Of a stretch of DNA of 64,000 bases, positions 23,130-38,100 are shown in pieces; the stretch's first letter is position 1, and each line of letters opens with the position of its first letter. Location: assembly GCF_029931775.1 (NCBI RefSeq), contig NC_079324.1:63185268-63249267 (forward strand), written 5' to 3'. A program made the position numbers and the translations under genes. The notes under the pieces were generated by a model. That model was not told the origin of the DNA. It saw nothing but the letters and a program-made list of their open reading frames with translations, and did no database searches. The DNA is from Euleptes europaea (taxonomy: Eukaryota > Chordata > Lepidosauria > Squamata > Sphaerodactylidae).

Positions 23130-26100
23130 TCATTTGTTCAGGAGCATCCTGGCAAAGTCCGCATTAGACATCTTTTTGGGCTCCTCTGCAGAAAAGGGCG
23201 GAGTCACGGGTGGGTTCTGGGCCATTCCATTGGCTGCCTTGGCTGTGGGATTGCTCTGACGCTGCAAAGCGCGAGGGACCATCGACAGCTGGGTCCTTCC
23301 TTTCCCCCGGCTTTGGAAAGAACAAAGATGACAGGGCCAAAGTTACACACAAAGTACTGGACACTGAAATAAAAGAATTAAATTCTGCCATGCAAGTTCC
23401 ATGCTATAAAAGCAGGATTCGGCACCCTGTACACCAGGGGTCCCTAACCTTTTTGAGCCTGTGGGCACATTTGGAATTTTGGGACAGGTGATGAGAACCA
23501 CCCCACAATGGCTGCCGCAGGAGACGGAGGCAAACCCAAAATGCCTTCCACAGGAGGCAGAGCCAAATGGAACGCCTCCCTCTTCCGGGAAAGAAGGAAC
23601 ACCTGAAGGTGGAATGGAACCACACACAGACTAAAAAAAGCACAGGGGCTCGCCTGTCCTGATCCTTCAGTGAAAAACCCTTTTGTGTGAATGAGGACAA
23701 CCAGCAGAAAGCCCTACCTCCCAGTGAAAGCCCACTTTTTGAAAAGCATGGTGGGTGCCAAGATAAGTACTGGTGGGCAGCCTGGTGGCGCCTATGGCAC
23801 CAGGTTGGGGAACCCTACTGCACACCTTCATCTGGTGTTGATAACCACAAGGAAACACAAGGACCAGGCAGGGCCCTGATGCTCCTCCCTCAACCACTAA
23901 AAATCCTGCTGTCCTTGAGTTCGATCCTGACAGAAGTTGGTTTCAGGTAGCCTGTTCAAGGTTGACTCAGCCTTCCATCCTTCCAAGGTCGGTAAAATGA
24001 GCACCCAGCTTGCTGGGGGTAAAGGGAAGATGACGGGAAGGCACTGGCAAACCACCCCGTAAAACAAAGCCTGCCTAGTAAACGTCAGGATGTGACATCA
24101 CCCCATGGGTCAGGAATGACCCGATGGTTGCACAGGGGACTACCTTTAACCTCAATTTAGCTCCTACATTTTCTCCCCAGTCATTTAAGAACTGGTTCAC
24201 AGCTACAAGGTCTAGCAACCTGATTTCTCAAGGTCTCTCCTCCCAAAAGCCCCACGTGGTCCTGCGCTTTCAAAATCTCCAGGAAATTCAAGCCCTCCAG
24301 CAAATGAGGGTTTTTTTTTGGAAGAAAGTGAATCTCTAGGAACGTCCACACGACAGCTCTGCCTCCAAGCAGAAGTCTTTAGAACCATGAGAACTGCCCC
24401 CTTCATTTCGGGGGCTCCGCACTTCCCAGGGAACTTCTGCAGAGCTCCCACTTATTTCAACAAAAGGGAAAAGTGTCCCCAGAATATACAACACTTCCTG
24501 ACACAGGCAAGATGATCACCTCCTGTACTCTCTGCCCCGCATCTACAGGCAGCCCTCAAAAATACTCACGCGCCATAGATCTGCCGTAGGCCCGGCACCT
24601 GGGAAGTTCTCCCTGCAGCCTCCGACCTCTCAGGGAATCTTCGAGCAGGCGGGTTGCTAATGGCCACCTTAATGACGTGCTCTTTAATGGTCAGGCCGTC
24701 CATCTTCAGCACGGCCTGGGAAGCCTGCGTCTCATTCTCAAACTCCACATAAGCCAGGCCCTGAGAGAACGAAAGGGAATCGGGAAATTTAGCGGATGCC
24801 GATCTAGACACATCCATTAGCATGAGGAAGCAATGCAGCCTGGCGTGTTTCAAGAACCAAGTGTAGCTTTTCTAAAGAAGCAAAGGACCCAGTTGGTCAG
24901 CAACTGCGCCACGCAAGGAATCAGAACCAAACGTATACAAGAATGCACAAGTATAACTCACAGTCCTGACCCTGACAGCAATTCCAGCGATTAACATATC
25001 ACATTTTAATCCTGCCCTTCCCTCTACGGAAATCAGGACAGCATTGATGGTCCTCCCCCTCCTCCCAATTATCCTCCCAACCACCCCAGTACAGGTTAGG
25101 TGGACAGAACCTGACTAGGCCAAGGTCACTGAATTAATTTCAAGGATTCAAAGGTCCTAGTATGACACCCCTAACCACTAAAAGACAACACTCACAAATA
25201 AGGCAACAGGTTGGTAACCTGATTAAAAAACATTCTCTACGAATATTTGTGGCATATCATAAGACGACAAGAGTCCCTGGAAAAGACAATCATGCTAGGA
25301 AAAGTCAAAGGCAGCAGGAAAAGAGGAAGACCCAACATGAGATAGATTGACTCAAGGAAGGAAGCCACGGCCCTCAGTTTGCAAGACCTAAAAAAGGCTG
25401 TGAACGACAGGATGTTCTGGAGGTCACTAATTGGTAGGGTCTCCATAAGTCAGAAGCGACTTGAGGGCACTTAAGACACACATCTGTGGCATTCAGAAAA
25501 CTGGACTCAACAGATTTCCCCCTACAATGGGGGGGGGGGCTGCACCACAAGCGGTTTCTTTGTTGGAGACCTTCTAGCATCACCTGAAAACACTTTTATT
25601 CCAGATTTGGAGGGGAGGTTAAGTTAATTTCTTGAAAGGTGCTTTTTAACAAGTCTTTGGATGATAATGGTTGTGAACCTGCTTTTAAAATCTTTTGCGC
25701 CATTTAAAAAATTTTCCTTTGTAAGCTGCCTTTAGTATTTATTTTTGAATTAAGGCAGGGTTACCAATAAATAATTCAGTGACACACAGGAGGTGTCCTC
25801 ACTCTCCTCTGTGCCAAACCACCTTTAAAGTCAACAATTCCACTGAAGGAACATGTTCAAAAGGAACCCAGCAAAAACTCCTCTTGGGGGAGTCTGTGTG
25901 GAGCAGGGCTCTGGCTGTGACCATACCTTGGGTTTTCCTGCTCGGTTGGTAACCAGCCGGATCTCCTTCACGTTCCCGTGAGCCTTACACGCTTCTTCCA
26001 GCTCCTCCTTCGTACAGGAGAAGGGAAGGCCAGAGATGAAGAGTTTGTGTTTCTCCAGGGCAGTGCTGTACCTGAACACCTGCAGAGAAAATAAATGTCC

Positions 26101-29100
26101 TTTTTGCCCTTCGCGCTCAAACGAGCCGAGGCCAGATCTCAACATGACGCTGGCTCGGGCAGAAGCAATCCCACCTCTGGATGCGGGGCTCCCACAGCCG
26201 TCTCCTTCAAAGCAGGCCGCCACCTGTGTAAAGCAGCTGCACCTCTTGCACAGCCACTTCGCACAGGTAAAAAGAGAGGAGGCCGCAGGAGGGCAAAGCT
26301 CCGCAGGAGAAGGACTCCTGCCTTGTCCTCCTCCCTTTTAAATCCAGCTTTGCATTCTGCACTGCAGCTTCCCGATGCAAATGCAGGATTTCACCTTTCC
26401 CATTTAAAAAGGGATGCTTCTCTTTCTGCACAATTCGTTGAATAACGGTACTAAACAGAGAAAGCATCTGTTCTGTGGAAACAGAGGGCAAGCTGCTACA
26501 CAGACCATGAATCGAGGACAGGAGTTAACTCGACTGTTGCAAAGCTCTGTCTTTCCCTCATTCCCTGCATCGGCCTGGCAGGCATGGCTTGGGAGTGTGA
26601 ACAGCTCGAGGCCACAGATGCCCCCCGAGTTCAGATAAAGCAGCCGCATCCCATGCTAGTCCCCTTGGGCCAGCAGAGGGTCATAATCTGAACCACGCTA
26701 CGATAATCACTGGGGAAGCCTCCCCCCACACACTTAAACCAAAGCTGGTATTTTGGGGGCACTCACTTGCACCTACTGCCTTCCAAAGCCCCTGACTAGC
26801 AATTGCATTATAGGTGGTGTGGGGGCTTTACAAACCAGATTTGGGTACCTTAAAATCTGGGTTCTTGTTCTTGTCAACACAAGGAGACACAAACATTGGC
26901 CTCCCTTCAATGATTCTGCGGTCCAGGCCAAGGGCCTGCAGAGCTGACTTCTCTTCCTTGAACTCCACGTAGCAGTAGCCCCGAAAAGTCCCCTTGTTGT
27001 TAAAGATGGGCCGGACTTCCACCACCTCCCCACAGCTCTCAAAGAGCTCCTGCAGCTTGACGTCTGGTTCCACCATGCTGTAGGAGAGGTTGCTGACAAA
27101 GACAGTGACGTTCTCTTTCTCGCGGTCGTGCAGGATTTTGGGGGCTTCTTTCCATTTGGAAGCCGCCTCCTCCTTTGGTTTTGGGTCAGCTTTCGTGGAC
27201 CCGTCCCGCCCAAAAAGCCCCATTTCCGTCTCCATGTCTTCCACCTTGTCCTCATCTGGCATATCGCCGCCTCCCTTCTGCCTCTTGCTGGGCCGGTCAG
27301 CTGGTGGAAGGAAAGTCAAGAAGCTGAGACGTTCCCCATGAGCACAGGATCACTTCCAGCACACAGGTTAAGCAGGTCATAGAATCATAGAGTTGGATAG
27401 GACCACCAGGGTCATCTAGTCCAACCCCCTCCACAATGCAAGAAATTCACAACTACCTCCCCACCCAACCCCCAGTGACCCCTACTCCATGACCGGAAGG
27501 TGCCCAAGATGCCCTCCCTCTCATGAACTGCCTAAGTTTATAGAATCAGCATTGCTGACAGATGGCCATCTAGCCTCTGCTTCAAAACCTCCAGGGAAGG
27601 AGAGTTTACCACCTCCCAAGGAAGCCTGTTCCACTGAGGAATTGCTCTGTTAGAAAATTCTTCCTAATGTCTAGATGGAAACTCTTTTGATTTAATTAAT
27701 GGTATACATTAATTTAATTAGTTGGTATATATGAGAGGTGAACGAGCGCTCTTGTCTCACCGTTCTCTGGTGCCAGCTGCATGCTCCACATCTCACCCAC
27801 GGAGGGGCAGCTGGGCAGGGAGCACGGTTAGCAAGATCAAGAGCACAAGCTACTACCAGATACCATCCTGCTTTCTTCTCTGCCTATCACATTCCCGTCC
27901 TATAAAGGCAACGCAGAACCCTCAATATATTTCCTCCCAGCCCCCCAATACTCTCTTATGGACCAAAGAGGAGGGGGGCAAGAGGAAAATGCCCACAGGC
28001 CTAACCGCTTCAGGCCTCCCAGGAATGTGAGAGAAACTCAGGTGCCAGGGGCAGAGGCGGGCAATGCCCCTCCCCAGCTGGCAGCTCCAACCAATCTTAG
28101 TGGAAGGATCCACTAAGTAGCAAAACTTATTCAAATAACGAACTGTGGATTTTCGTAAAGATGCTGGTTGCGTCCTGTGCAATCCCATCCATGATTGCTT
28201 AGCACTAAGTCCTACTGGGAACCGGACCTATTCCCCAGCAAACGTACTCAGGATTCCAAATGCCAAATGAAGCCCCCCCCCCGCCCCCCGTTCCTTACCC
28301 CAGCCAAGAGAGCAGGCTCCTTCAGAGCACAGGGCAGAGCAGCTCTTTTGTGCTAGCCAAGGAAGGGGCTGAGAGAGGCTGTCTGCTCAGAAAGGGTCCA
28401 TACCTTCCTCCTCTTGCCCCCATTCCTCATCATCGTCGTTGTCCGCTTTGCGCTTGTCTCCCGCCTTGGGTTTCTTAGACTTTTTGGATGCTCTCTTCTC
28501 CGCCCGAGTCTGCTTCCGCTGCTCAGCCCTCTCTTCTTCCTGTTTAGCGAGGGCAGCCTCCTTCTCAGCAGCCTGGAGAGCAAGGCACAAACCAGAAGAA
28601 ATGTCCACCTTCCCAACAGAAGCAGAGCTCTTCCGTTACCCTGGGATGGAGCCCACGCCCAGCACGGGAGCGGGGAAGGAACTACCTAGCCTAGGTGGCA
28701 CGGGGGCAAACGGGGCAGTAAATGAAAAGCAGAAGATCTGGCCTGGAGGGAATGATGGGACAGATGGAAACTGGACCGGAGGGATGTCGAGCCCAGTGAA
28801 ATGTGGAAGCATGGATGGAAGGCCAGGCACTAGGATCAAGGCTGACCCCCAACTGCCCTACCCAGAGCCAAGGGCTGCAGCCCCCGGAGACCTTCTCAGA
28901 CCACAGGGAACACTGGGGAGCATATTCAGATTGCGATGCCGCTTCACCGAAGCCCCCCCCCTCCAAATATAGAACCCCTAAACAATTCTTTGGGGGCTTG
29001 TTCTCTTGGGCTAGCCCTGCTCAGGGTCAATGAGAGAGGGACACACGTGTATAAGAGAGAAAAAGGGACATCAATCAAAAAGGATCTGGGGAATGCTCTT

Positions 29101-32100
29101 GCCTTGGCAACGACTAGTGAAGCTCTCTGGGCCAAAGCAGAACATGGCAGGCTTAACCCACCCAGTACCACAGATGGGCTTCTCCAATATGTTACCAGCT
29201 AGGAACTGGTGGGGAGAGGACAAAAGTGGCTGCTTCTTCGCCTGCCGCCCAAGCTCATAATGCAGGAGAGAGAGCTGCAAATCCAATGAGTGGGATCATG
29301 CATGCAAAGCACAGACTGAAGGAACTCCTGGTTAGGTAGTGAACTCTAGGCAAGGATGCCTCAAAAAGAGGCATGCTGCTTTTCAAAAGGACCTCAGAAG
29401 CTGCCCCAACCTTGGCTCTCTGCTCATTCACTCGCGCAAGCCGGTTTTCTATTTTCTGAACGGCGGCGTCCCAGTCTTCTAAGGTGCCTAAGAGAGAGAG
29501 GGAGAGACCAAAGAAAAGGCGATTTAGCTTCCCTGCCCATCCTGCAAGGGTCCCCCAAGACTTGAGGTAAAGTCATAATAAACCTTACAACTGAATAAGC
29601 AAGTCAAAACACTGCAGGACCGACATACAAGGGGGTGCCTTTTGATTCTGAACATGCATTTTTTAAATTTTAAAAAAAGAGCTTCTAGTCCTTCTCAAGA
29701 ATGAAATATGGAGTATAGCTACATCAAAGAAAGAACATATAAATAACCCAGCCAGAAAGACTGTCAGCATTGGGGGACATAATGGCCACACCAGCAGCCT
29801 TCACAGTAACTGAGCTTAAGTAAAAAAAAACCTGGGCATTATTTACTAACAAAATGTTAAGAACTTAATTCTAAGAACTTGGAAGGGCAATCCAGTCACT
29901 GTTAAAAAAATTAATCACATCTTAGCAGTGAAAAATTTCATGAGTTCATTAATTGGGCAATACTGAAGATTGAAGGCAGTAAAGACAGAATTTTTTTTTT
30001 CAGTTTAAAGATTTTCTCTCTATCCCGGCTTCAGCCAGGGAGGGCGGGTTATAAATCATGAAATAAATAAATAAATCCCCACAGTTAGAATAAGGTTTAA
30101 TTAGCATAGGAACTAACTTGTTACGGGCAAAACTGTGGTGGGATTGAACTTTGCAGCTGGCTTCCAAACAGAGCCCCAACTTGTGGGTGTTTCCTAGAGG
30201 AAGGCCCCGCTAGCCTACCAACGGCACAGACACAGGCTCCTGTTCCATGCCGCCAGCAGCCCAGGTGAGTCTAGCACGCTCTTCCCTGCACAGAGGGTCA
30301 TGCTGGACCAGCTGATCATGCAACCCTGGAGAGCCCCAAAGCATCTCACCTTCAATTCTTTCTAGCGTAAGCAGCACCTCACAGACGTGCTCCGGGTAGT
30401 CCGTCGTGCACTGCACAGCCCGGTGCAAGGCCTTCCTGCAGTGCTGGGTATCGCCATGTGCCCTGCAGCCAGAGAGCAAAAGAAAGAGAGGGCTTTAGTG
30501 TTGCAGAACACAGCGCAGTGAGCTTCCTGCTGCAGCAATGGCATCCTCAGCTGAGCGGTACCCTTCTAAACACGTTCACTTCACCCAACTTTGGAGGCTA
30601 CAGCTACTCAGGAAGGCAAGGCAGGCAGCCTACACTGCCTGGAAGTTGTTCTTGCACTGTGGCTCCTCCACAGGATCTTTCACACACCCTAACTAAAAAA
30701 AAAAAATGGCCTGCAGTTCACACTTGATGCAAAACTCACAACTGTCAGAGGCAGGAAAAAAAGGGAACAGAAAGCAACAGACAGAATAATGGAGGACAAG
30801 GGGGAGAGGAAATCCCAGAGAACAAGCAATGAAACGTTTGCTTAAATGTTAAGTGTGCTTTTGCAAAAGGAAATCGCCTTCAAATAGGCTGTTTTTAAGA
30901 GAGTGATGAGAATTTTCGTTTTGCTCTCTCTGCTTCTACAACTCATCAGAATCTCTGGTACTTTGACAGTTGCCTCTCAGTTACACCGTGGGGACTTTGA
31001 ACCGCCGGGTAGGATCCTGCAGATCTGTTCCACTACTGGCTGAAACAGAAGGAGGCTCCTGAAACCAAGAGGAAGCATCGGATCCAGGGGTCCCAGCCCA
31101 CTTTCTCCTTCAGTGTTCGAACAGCCCCCACATTCTACAGACGGAGACACCTGGCTGGGGACTCCACAGCCGCCCTTGCAAAATCTCTCACCGCTCCAAG
31201 CTGTAGTACTCCAGCCACATGTTGGCATATTTGGCGTTCCCTTTCGTCATGATGCTGTCCCAGAGCTCTCGTGCCTTCTGCATGTTGTGACACAGGCGGG
31301 CCTGCGGAGAAGCCAGGAGAAGAACCACAGCTCAGAGATGGAGCCCCTGCTTTGCATGAGGAGGGCCCCGGGTTCAAACTCAGGACTCTCCAGTTCAAAG
31401 GCCCCCTAGTAGCAGGTGCCGGGAAAGACCCTGCTCTGGAGTGCCCCCGCCAGTCAGAACAATCTGCGCAAGATGGACCAACTCCTGACTAAGTAGAGAG
31501 CAGCTTCACACCAGAGGGGCTGTGACTGTTTGTGAGCTCCAATCCCTAGTGGTTCCAGTTACCCACTCGAGATTTTAAAAGGCCTAACGGAGCTTCAAAG
31601 CATTTCTTGAAATACATTCACAAAAAGAAACTGCTGCCTCTCCCTGAAACGGGGAAGCCAAAAGATACAGCAGGTGCTTGAACTGGCTGTTACCTGTACC
31701 GCCGGCATGCAGTTGCAAAGGCAGTACAAGTGAGCCTGATCCGGGCAAGTTTGATTCGTTGTTTTAATGGATTGAAAGGTGGCTTGGGGTAGAGAAGAAG
31801 AGTTGTTATATGCCAGCTTTCTCTACCACTTAAGGAAGAATCAAATCGGCTTACAATTACCTTCCCTTCCCCACAACAGACACCCTGTGAGGTAGATGGG
31901 GCTGAGAGAGTACTAAGAAAGCTGTGACTAGCACAAGGTCACCCAGCTGGCTTTATGTGGAGGAGCGGGGAAACCAACCCGGTTCTCAGATCAGAGGGTT
32001 GGTAAGTTTGATAGTGCTGTTTACAGTTCCAAGAGTGTCTACTAATGAATATTCTCTAGTTTTGTGTTCATAATGTGATGCAACGACACCAAGAACTTCC

Positions 32101-35100
32101 TGTGACAGAGATGCACAGGCAACGCATTTTAGTATTGTCCAAAGGGTAATCTACTATTATCTTATGTTCACAGTTAATTATGATTAACGAATGACTCTTA
32201 GGCTCCCGCTCCCTGCTGTTTATATCCCAGCTTCCTTTTGCAAAGGAAAAACCAATGGTGTCCAAGCCAGAAAGCTTAAAGGGCGCATCTGGTGAAAACT
32301 GGCCAGTGGCAGGGACCTCACAGTCTCCCCCCCCACACACACACACTTTCTTCTGCAGAGTGGCCAGGAACAGCTGGGCCAGGCTCGTCAGTGGCAAGAG
32401 CTTCCCACCCTCCCAGGTATGCTGAAAAAGGCTTCCCCACTGGTAAGAGTTCCAATTCAAATCAAATCTTTATTTCGATACAAGATCAGCTCTGAAGACT
32501 GGTAAGAGTTATTGTACACTGTGAGACGATCTCTGTTTCAAAAGAGCAACAGTACCTCAATCCTCGCCCAGGTCTGCATTATGGTACATGAAGGGTCCCC
32601 GCTCTCGCTAAACCCTGCAGACAAAGGAAACTAAGGTTACACCCAACAGAAAACAATGGAGAAAGCAAGTTCTCTAGGGGATGAAAGTGCAGAGGCATCC
32701 AGCTGCCTTGCACCAAAAACTGAAGAAGATCCCTTGAAATCAGGCCCAAAATGTGGTCCACCAGAGGAATACCCCTCAGGGTGGCTGAATGCTGTCTGGG
32801 GCTTCCCATAACCACCCCCCCCCCATTCTGGGCACCTTCTTTCCCGCCCCATCTGCCACAGGCAGGTCTTCCACAAGGAAGCCAGTGGTAGCAAAAGCAA
32901 GGATGACATATTTCCTTAGAACCTCCTTGTTCAGAGGCAGTCCATCTCTGAAAACCAGGTGATGGGGTCAAGCTTCTGAGAATCCAGAAGAACGTACTGC
33001 TAAGCAGCATGGCCTCTGAGGTCAGATTCTGCAGCGCTGCTCTAGCAAAGACCTCAGGGTGAGGAGGGAAGGTCAATCTGCTGCTTCCACTACCTGAAGG
33101 AGGCCCCCCCAGGCGGAAGGGGAGATCCTTCTGGCTTCTTGTGCAAAAAGAGGCTTAAAACCCCTTTTAAGCTTTCAGTTCTGCATCTCCAGGCTCAAAC
33201 ACACCTTCCCGGGTTTAAAATAAAAAGCGCCAACTTACGCTCTTCCACTTCTTGCTTCAAGTATTCCACAGCATGGGCAAATGCAGACCTCAGCTCTTCC
33301 AGCTCTTTACTGGAGTCTGAAAGACATCGAGCCACAGTCATAAGAACATAAGAAAGGCCATGCTGGATCAGATCAAGATCCATCAAGTCCAGCAGTCTGC
33401 TCATACAGTGGAAACTAAGATTACACCCAACAGATAGCAAAGGACAAGTTCTCTAGGCGACTGGCATGTATTTGGGAGAGAGAGAGGGGACAGATGGGAA
33501 GAACTGGGAAAGAACAATTTGCTTGCAGGGCCGGCCAAAGTGACCACAGCAAAGATACAGAAGTAAATGCATGTTTCAGAGCAATTTCTGCGATCGAGGT
33601 CACCCTTTGCATAAACAGTGAGAGCAACGGACAGAACTTGGGCCTTGCAGCGGGCAACTCTCTACGCTTAGCAACCATTAAAACAGCAGCTGCATCGTGA
33701 GATATAGGAACGGAAAGGACGAGCAGGGTGGTTGCTGGGCCTCCAGGCCCTCCCTTTGCTTGCCGCCCCCCAGTGCAACTTTGACCAGCTTTCAGCCTTT
33801 ATCAGTTCCCACTGAAGAGCCATTTAGCAAAATTCCAAAGGCCTCCAAGGCTTCCTGGAAGAAACTAGGAATACCCTGGACAAGGCGGCCTTCATTCTCA
33901 CACACAACCAGTAAGGGGATAAGCCTGTTCTTGGCCTGCACCATTTGAGAACATAAGATGAGACTTGGCATGCTTGAATGCTCCCTACACATAGAAAGCT
34001 GGTTGTCAGGGAGGAGGATTCTAGCCTCGCCTCACCCAATGTTAGTCTGCAACATGCAGGAGACATTTTGTGTAGAGAAAAGAACTCAGTTGACTTGCAC
34101 TAGAAGCGATACTGCCCAGCCTGACCACCCCATGAGCCAACTGTGAAAACCAGGCCTCATAACAAGGCCAGGCCTGAAGGCTACCAATAAGCAAAGCCAA
34201 AGTTTCCCCAGCCCTGAGCCACAACACAATTACCTTGAGTAAAATCCACCCGTCTTCTCAGGTAGTCCAGGTACGCCTGCCAGATTTCCACATAGTCAGT
34301 AGCTTGGATGAAGCCAGCGTTTAAAGCCTTTTCAAAATTTTCTAAGAAGGATAAGGAAGACAAAAAACAGTATGGATGCGACTTCAGCCTCCGTCCAAAC
34401 CCATTTAGCAGCAGAGGGCTCGGTCCCAGAAAATAGCTTCAGAACCCTCCCTCAAACCAGAGGTGCATGAAGCCATTATGTTCTGAAGATCACACTTCCT
34501 CAAGAGGAACTCACCTGGGCTGAAATGAAGCCCCAGGACAGTGTCAAAACGAATAAGGCATCTTTGCACCCTGACCCTGCCTGCACAACTCGAGTTTGTA
34601 CAAAAAGAAGGGTTGGCAGGGAAGTTCTCAGAGTTTTTGGAAAGGGAAAGATTACAAGATGCAATCTGTATTTCAAGGCGTCTCTTTACCAGAAATGAGC
34701 TGATGCTCTACTTCATGCCTCTCCATGGCCAGCAGGTACTGCTTCCACAGCTTGACAGTCCAAGGACAATTCCTGACCGCCCGCTCGTGTGCAGAAAGGA
34801 CCAGCCCCTTCACCTTCAGCTGTCTGTCCTGGGAAATAAAACACCATGACTGAAGGATTCAGGCCAGGGCTGTGAGTGTGTTCTGCTTCCACCACAAAAA
34901 TCTGTTTCCTGGGAATGTCCATTTTTTAAAAAAGCCCATTTTTAACACTTATGGAGAAATTTCTTCAAACGCCTATGGGTAATAGCTGCTAAAGTAATAA
35001 AATCCAAAAAAAGTAGTAGAGTAGGGTTTTTGGGGTTAAGAGGAATGTCTTCAGCAGCCTGCTTATTCCCACACATACAATTATCAATATTAAAATTACG

Positions 35101-38100
35101 CATAGTCTGAATGCAAATATGGAACATTTATGCAGGTCTCAGGATTGCTAACATGTAGAGGAGAGGGGCTGTGGCTCAGGGGCAGAACCTCTGCTTGGCA
35201 TGGAGATGGTCCCAGGTTCAATCCCCGGCATCTCCAGTTGAGAGGACCAAGTAGTAGGTGATGTGACAGACTTCTGCCTGAGACCCTGGAGAGCCACTGC
35301 TAGTCAGAGCAGACAATACCCTGTACACCCTGATGGACCAATGGTCTGATTCAGTATAAGGCAGCTTCGTATGTTCATGTGCGCTCAATATTAGCTCACA
35401 CAGCTGTGGCTGAACAGCAGTGAAGCTGGGAGAAAACAGAAGTGTATAGTCCCACCCCCACCCCCAAGGAAGTCACCAGCTCTGGGCTCCTTACCAGATA
35501 CTGAGTGTACTGAGCCCACAGGTCTGGCACAAGGCAGTTCTCTGCCAGTGCTCGCTCATATGTCAGCTGGATGCGAGCCGGATCCCCACCCTTCATCTCA
35601 AAGTCAATGTAGGCTTGATGTTCTGCCAGTTTCGGTGTCTCGGCTACCAGCTGTAAAGCAAGCAGGAGTAGAGAAAGGAAGCCATTTCAGCACACTTAGC
35701 GGGGGGGGGGGGAGGAGGAACGGAACAATCTGTTCTATATAAAGTTTGGACTGTGTGATACAAGCACAGGAAGATTTCAGGTGTACTAGACCCAAAGGTG
35801 AGCAAGGTTTTGGAACAAACACAGCTATGAATACTATGAGGGAGGCTGTTTGGGATACATGAGAACCTAGAAACAGAGACTTGCACCTGGGTTCAAATCC
35901 CTCTATTTACTGACTTCATCTACATGTAATTATACCTTTCTCTCTGATGCTTAAGGCGGATACAAAAATTTTTAAAAACTTGATCAGACAGTAAGGACCT
36001 CCAATAAACAACGTAGTAGGCCACAAACTACAACAAAAACAAAAATCGTCCTAAGGCATGACAATGCCAGAATGCGGGCTGCAAAGACTGTAAACAATGC
36101 CGTAAAAGGAAGGAAATACACATAACAAACACTGCAAAACAGACAACAATCCTAATCCCCTATAAAAGCAAACTCTTGAGTGTTCCCTACAGGTCGGACC
36201 CCTTCATAAAAAGTGTCCCTTAAAGATTCCTGTTCTTCATTCTACAAAATGATAGACTTGTGGGAGCCTTCCTGACCACCCCGGGGCAAGATGTTCCACA
36301 AGACCAGAGCCACAATACCAGACAGAGAATGCACGTGTACAGACCATTGCCAGTGACCTGTACGAAAAGCCCTGCCGACAGTCACTCTGAAAGCTTCTGT
36401 TCCACTAGAAAACTGTAAGAACACCACAACAATGTCTGGAAGGCAGAAAGCCTTTTAAAAATTATGCGTTGTCTTACCAAGACTTCCAAAAGTTGTGACC
36501 AAACAATTCTTAATGTGTTTTTTAAAGGCCTCCCTGAATTCAAAGGAGCTTGCAATATTTACAGCGACCCAATAAAGCAAAGTTTTATTATATACTTAGT
36601 TTTCCCAACATTGTTTGCACCACTGTCAGCTGGGTAAACAAAAAATCTCCTCCTGTAGCCAGCAGTCAGGGACCCGGCTTACCAGAGCTTCTTCATAGGG
36701 TTTACATTTCTTCAACTGCTGAAAAGCCTTCTTGTAATTCTTGACCACCGCTTCTGGGATCGGCTCCTCTGACCATTCTTCGTATTCAGCGTAAGTAGCC
36801 TCCATGTCTGGGCAGAAAAGTATAAAAACATTGGAAGGCCAAGGTCTTTAGCAGCAGGATACAAGTTCAGTTCTGCTGATTTTGAGGCACTCAAAGAGAG
36901 CCATGAACAGGCCAAGCAGAAAGCATAGCAGCCTCCACGAACCCTTTGCTGGAGCACCTCTCGAAAGACAGAAGGCTCAGTTCTGACCTCAGCATCCGTA
37001 GGCTGGAGAATTCATGGGCTTCTGTCCTCCCGCCCATCTCCCTCTTAAGGTACACTGAGATTACAGGCAGAAGTCCGCAACTAACACCAAGGCTCCTGTG
37101 CACCTGGTGAGTTCAACATCTGCGAGCCTGAACCAGAAGCTTTCCTTACACCCCCCTAAAGCCACCCCTTCCAACCAGAAAACTGCCACCATACCAAGGA
37201 CCCCTGCAAGAGAAACAGTCCTGGTTGCCCAGTGGATGTGTTCTTCTGATGGTACTGCCCAAAGGAATCCTACAAACCACCACCCACCCAGTTCCAGCCA
37301 TACATCTTCCTCTGGTGGAAGGGTCTTTGCCAGCAGAATAGCTTTGCCACATGCTACGCTCCTTCCAACAGAGGCAGCCTCAGAGGGCAACCATTAAAGC
37401 TCAGGAGTTCTTACCCAGCAGTGGAATCCCCAGCTGGCGCCTGAAGAGCGCGTGGATCTTTTCAAGCTGAGCACCGACAGTCTGCTGCTGCTCAGGGGAT
37501 GGAATGCTGCCAGCTGCCGGCTGTTGGGACAGAGAGAAGGCTGGGGGCATCAGGCAAGCAGCTTCCTGCCGCAGTAGAAGACTGGAAACCACCCACCGAC
37601 GAAGAGAAGTCAAGAGGCATCGTAAGTCAGCACAGCCTACCTCCCCTGGCCACAAACAAGACCACATGCTCATCCAAAGCATGTAAACGCCATACCAGCA
37701 ATGAGATTTGTCAATGGGCCCAATGCCAATGAACGGGAAAACCAGCCCCAGCCCCCTGAGGGGACAAGAGAGAGGAGAAAAGGAAAGCAGGAGAAGAGAC
37801 CTGCAGAGATGATGGAGTCTCCATCCTCACTCTGGTACAGGCCTTCCTCTCTCTGCAGAACGTCACCAAACTCAAAGGAAGAGAATTGGCAGCAAGAGAA
37901 GGTGAATGCCCTCAGATTGCCTTCACCCCACCCCACCCGCTAGTGGCCAAACGACTTGCCATGAGGTTGCAGAGTAGCATCCTAACCACAAGGCTTTCCT
38001 TTCACTAAACAACTGCACACACTCATAGTGGTCAAGGTGGCAGAGTGTGAGGGTCTCTGTCTTTGTGTCTCTGCTTTCCATCACCTGCGGTGTTATCAGT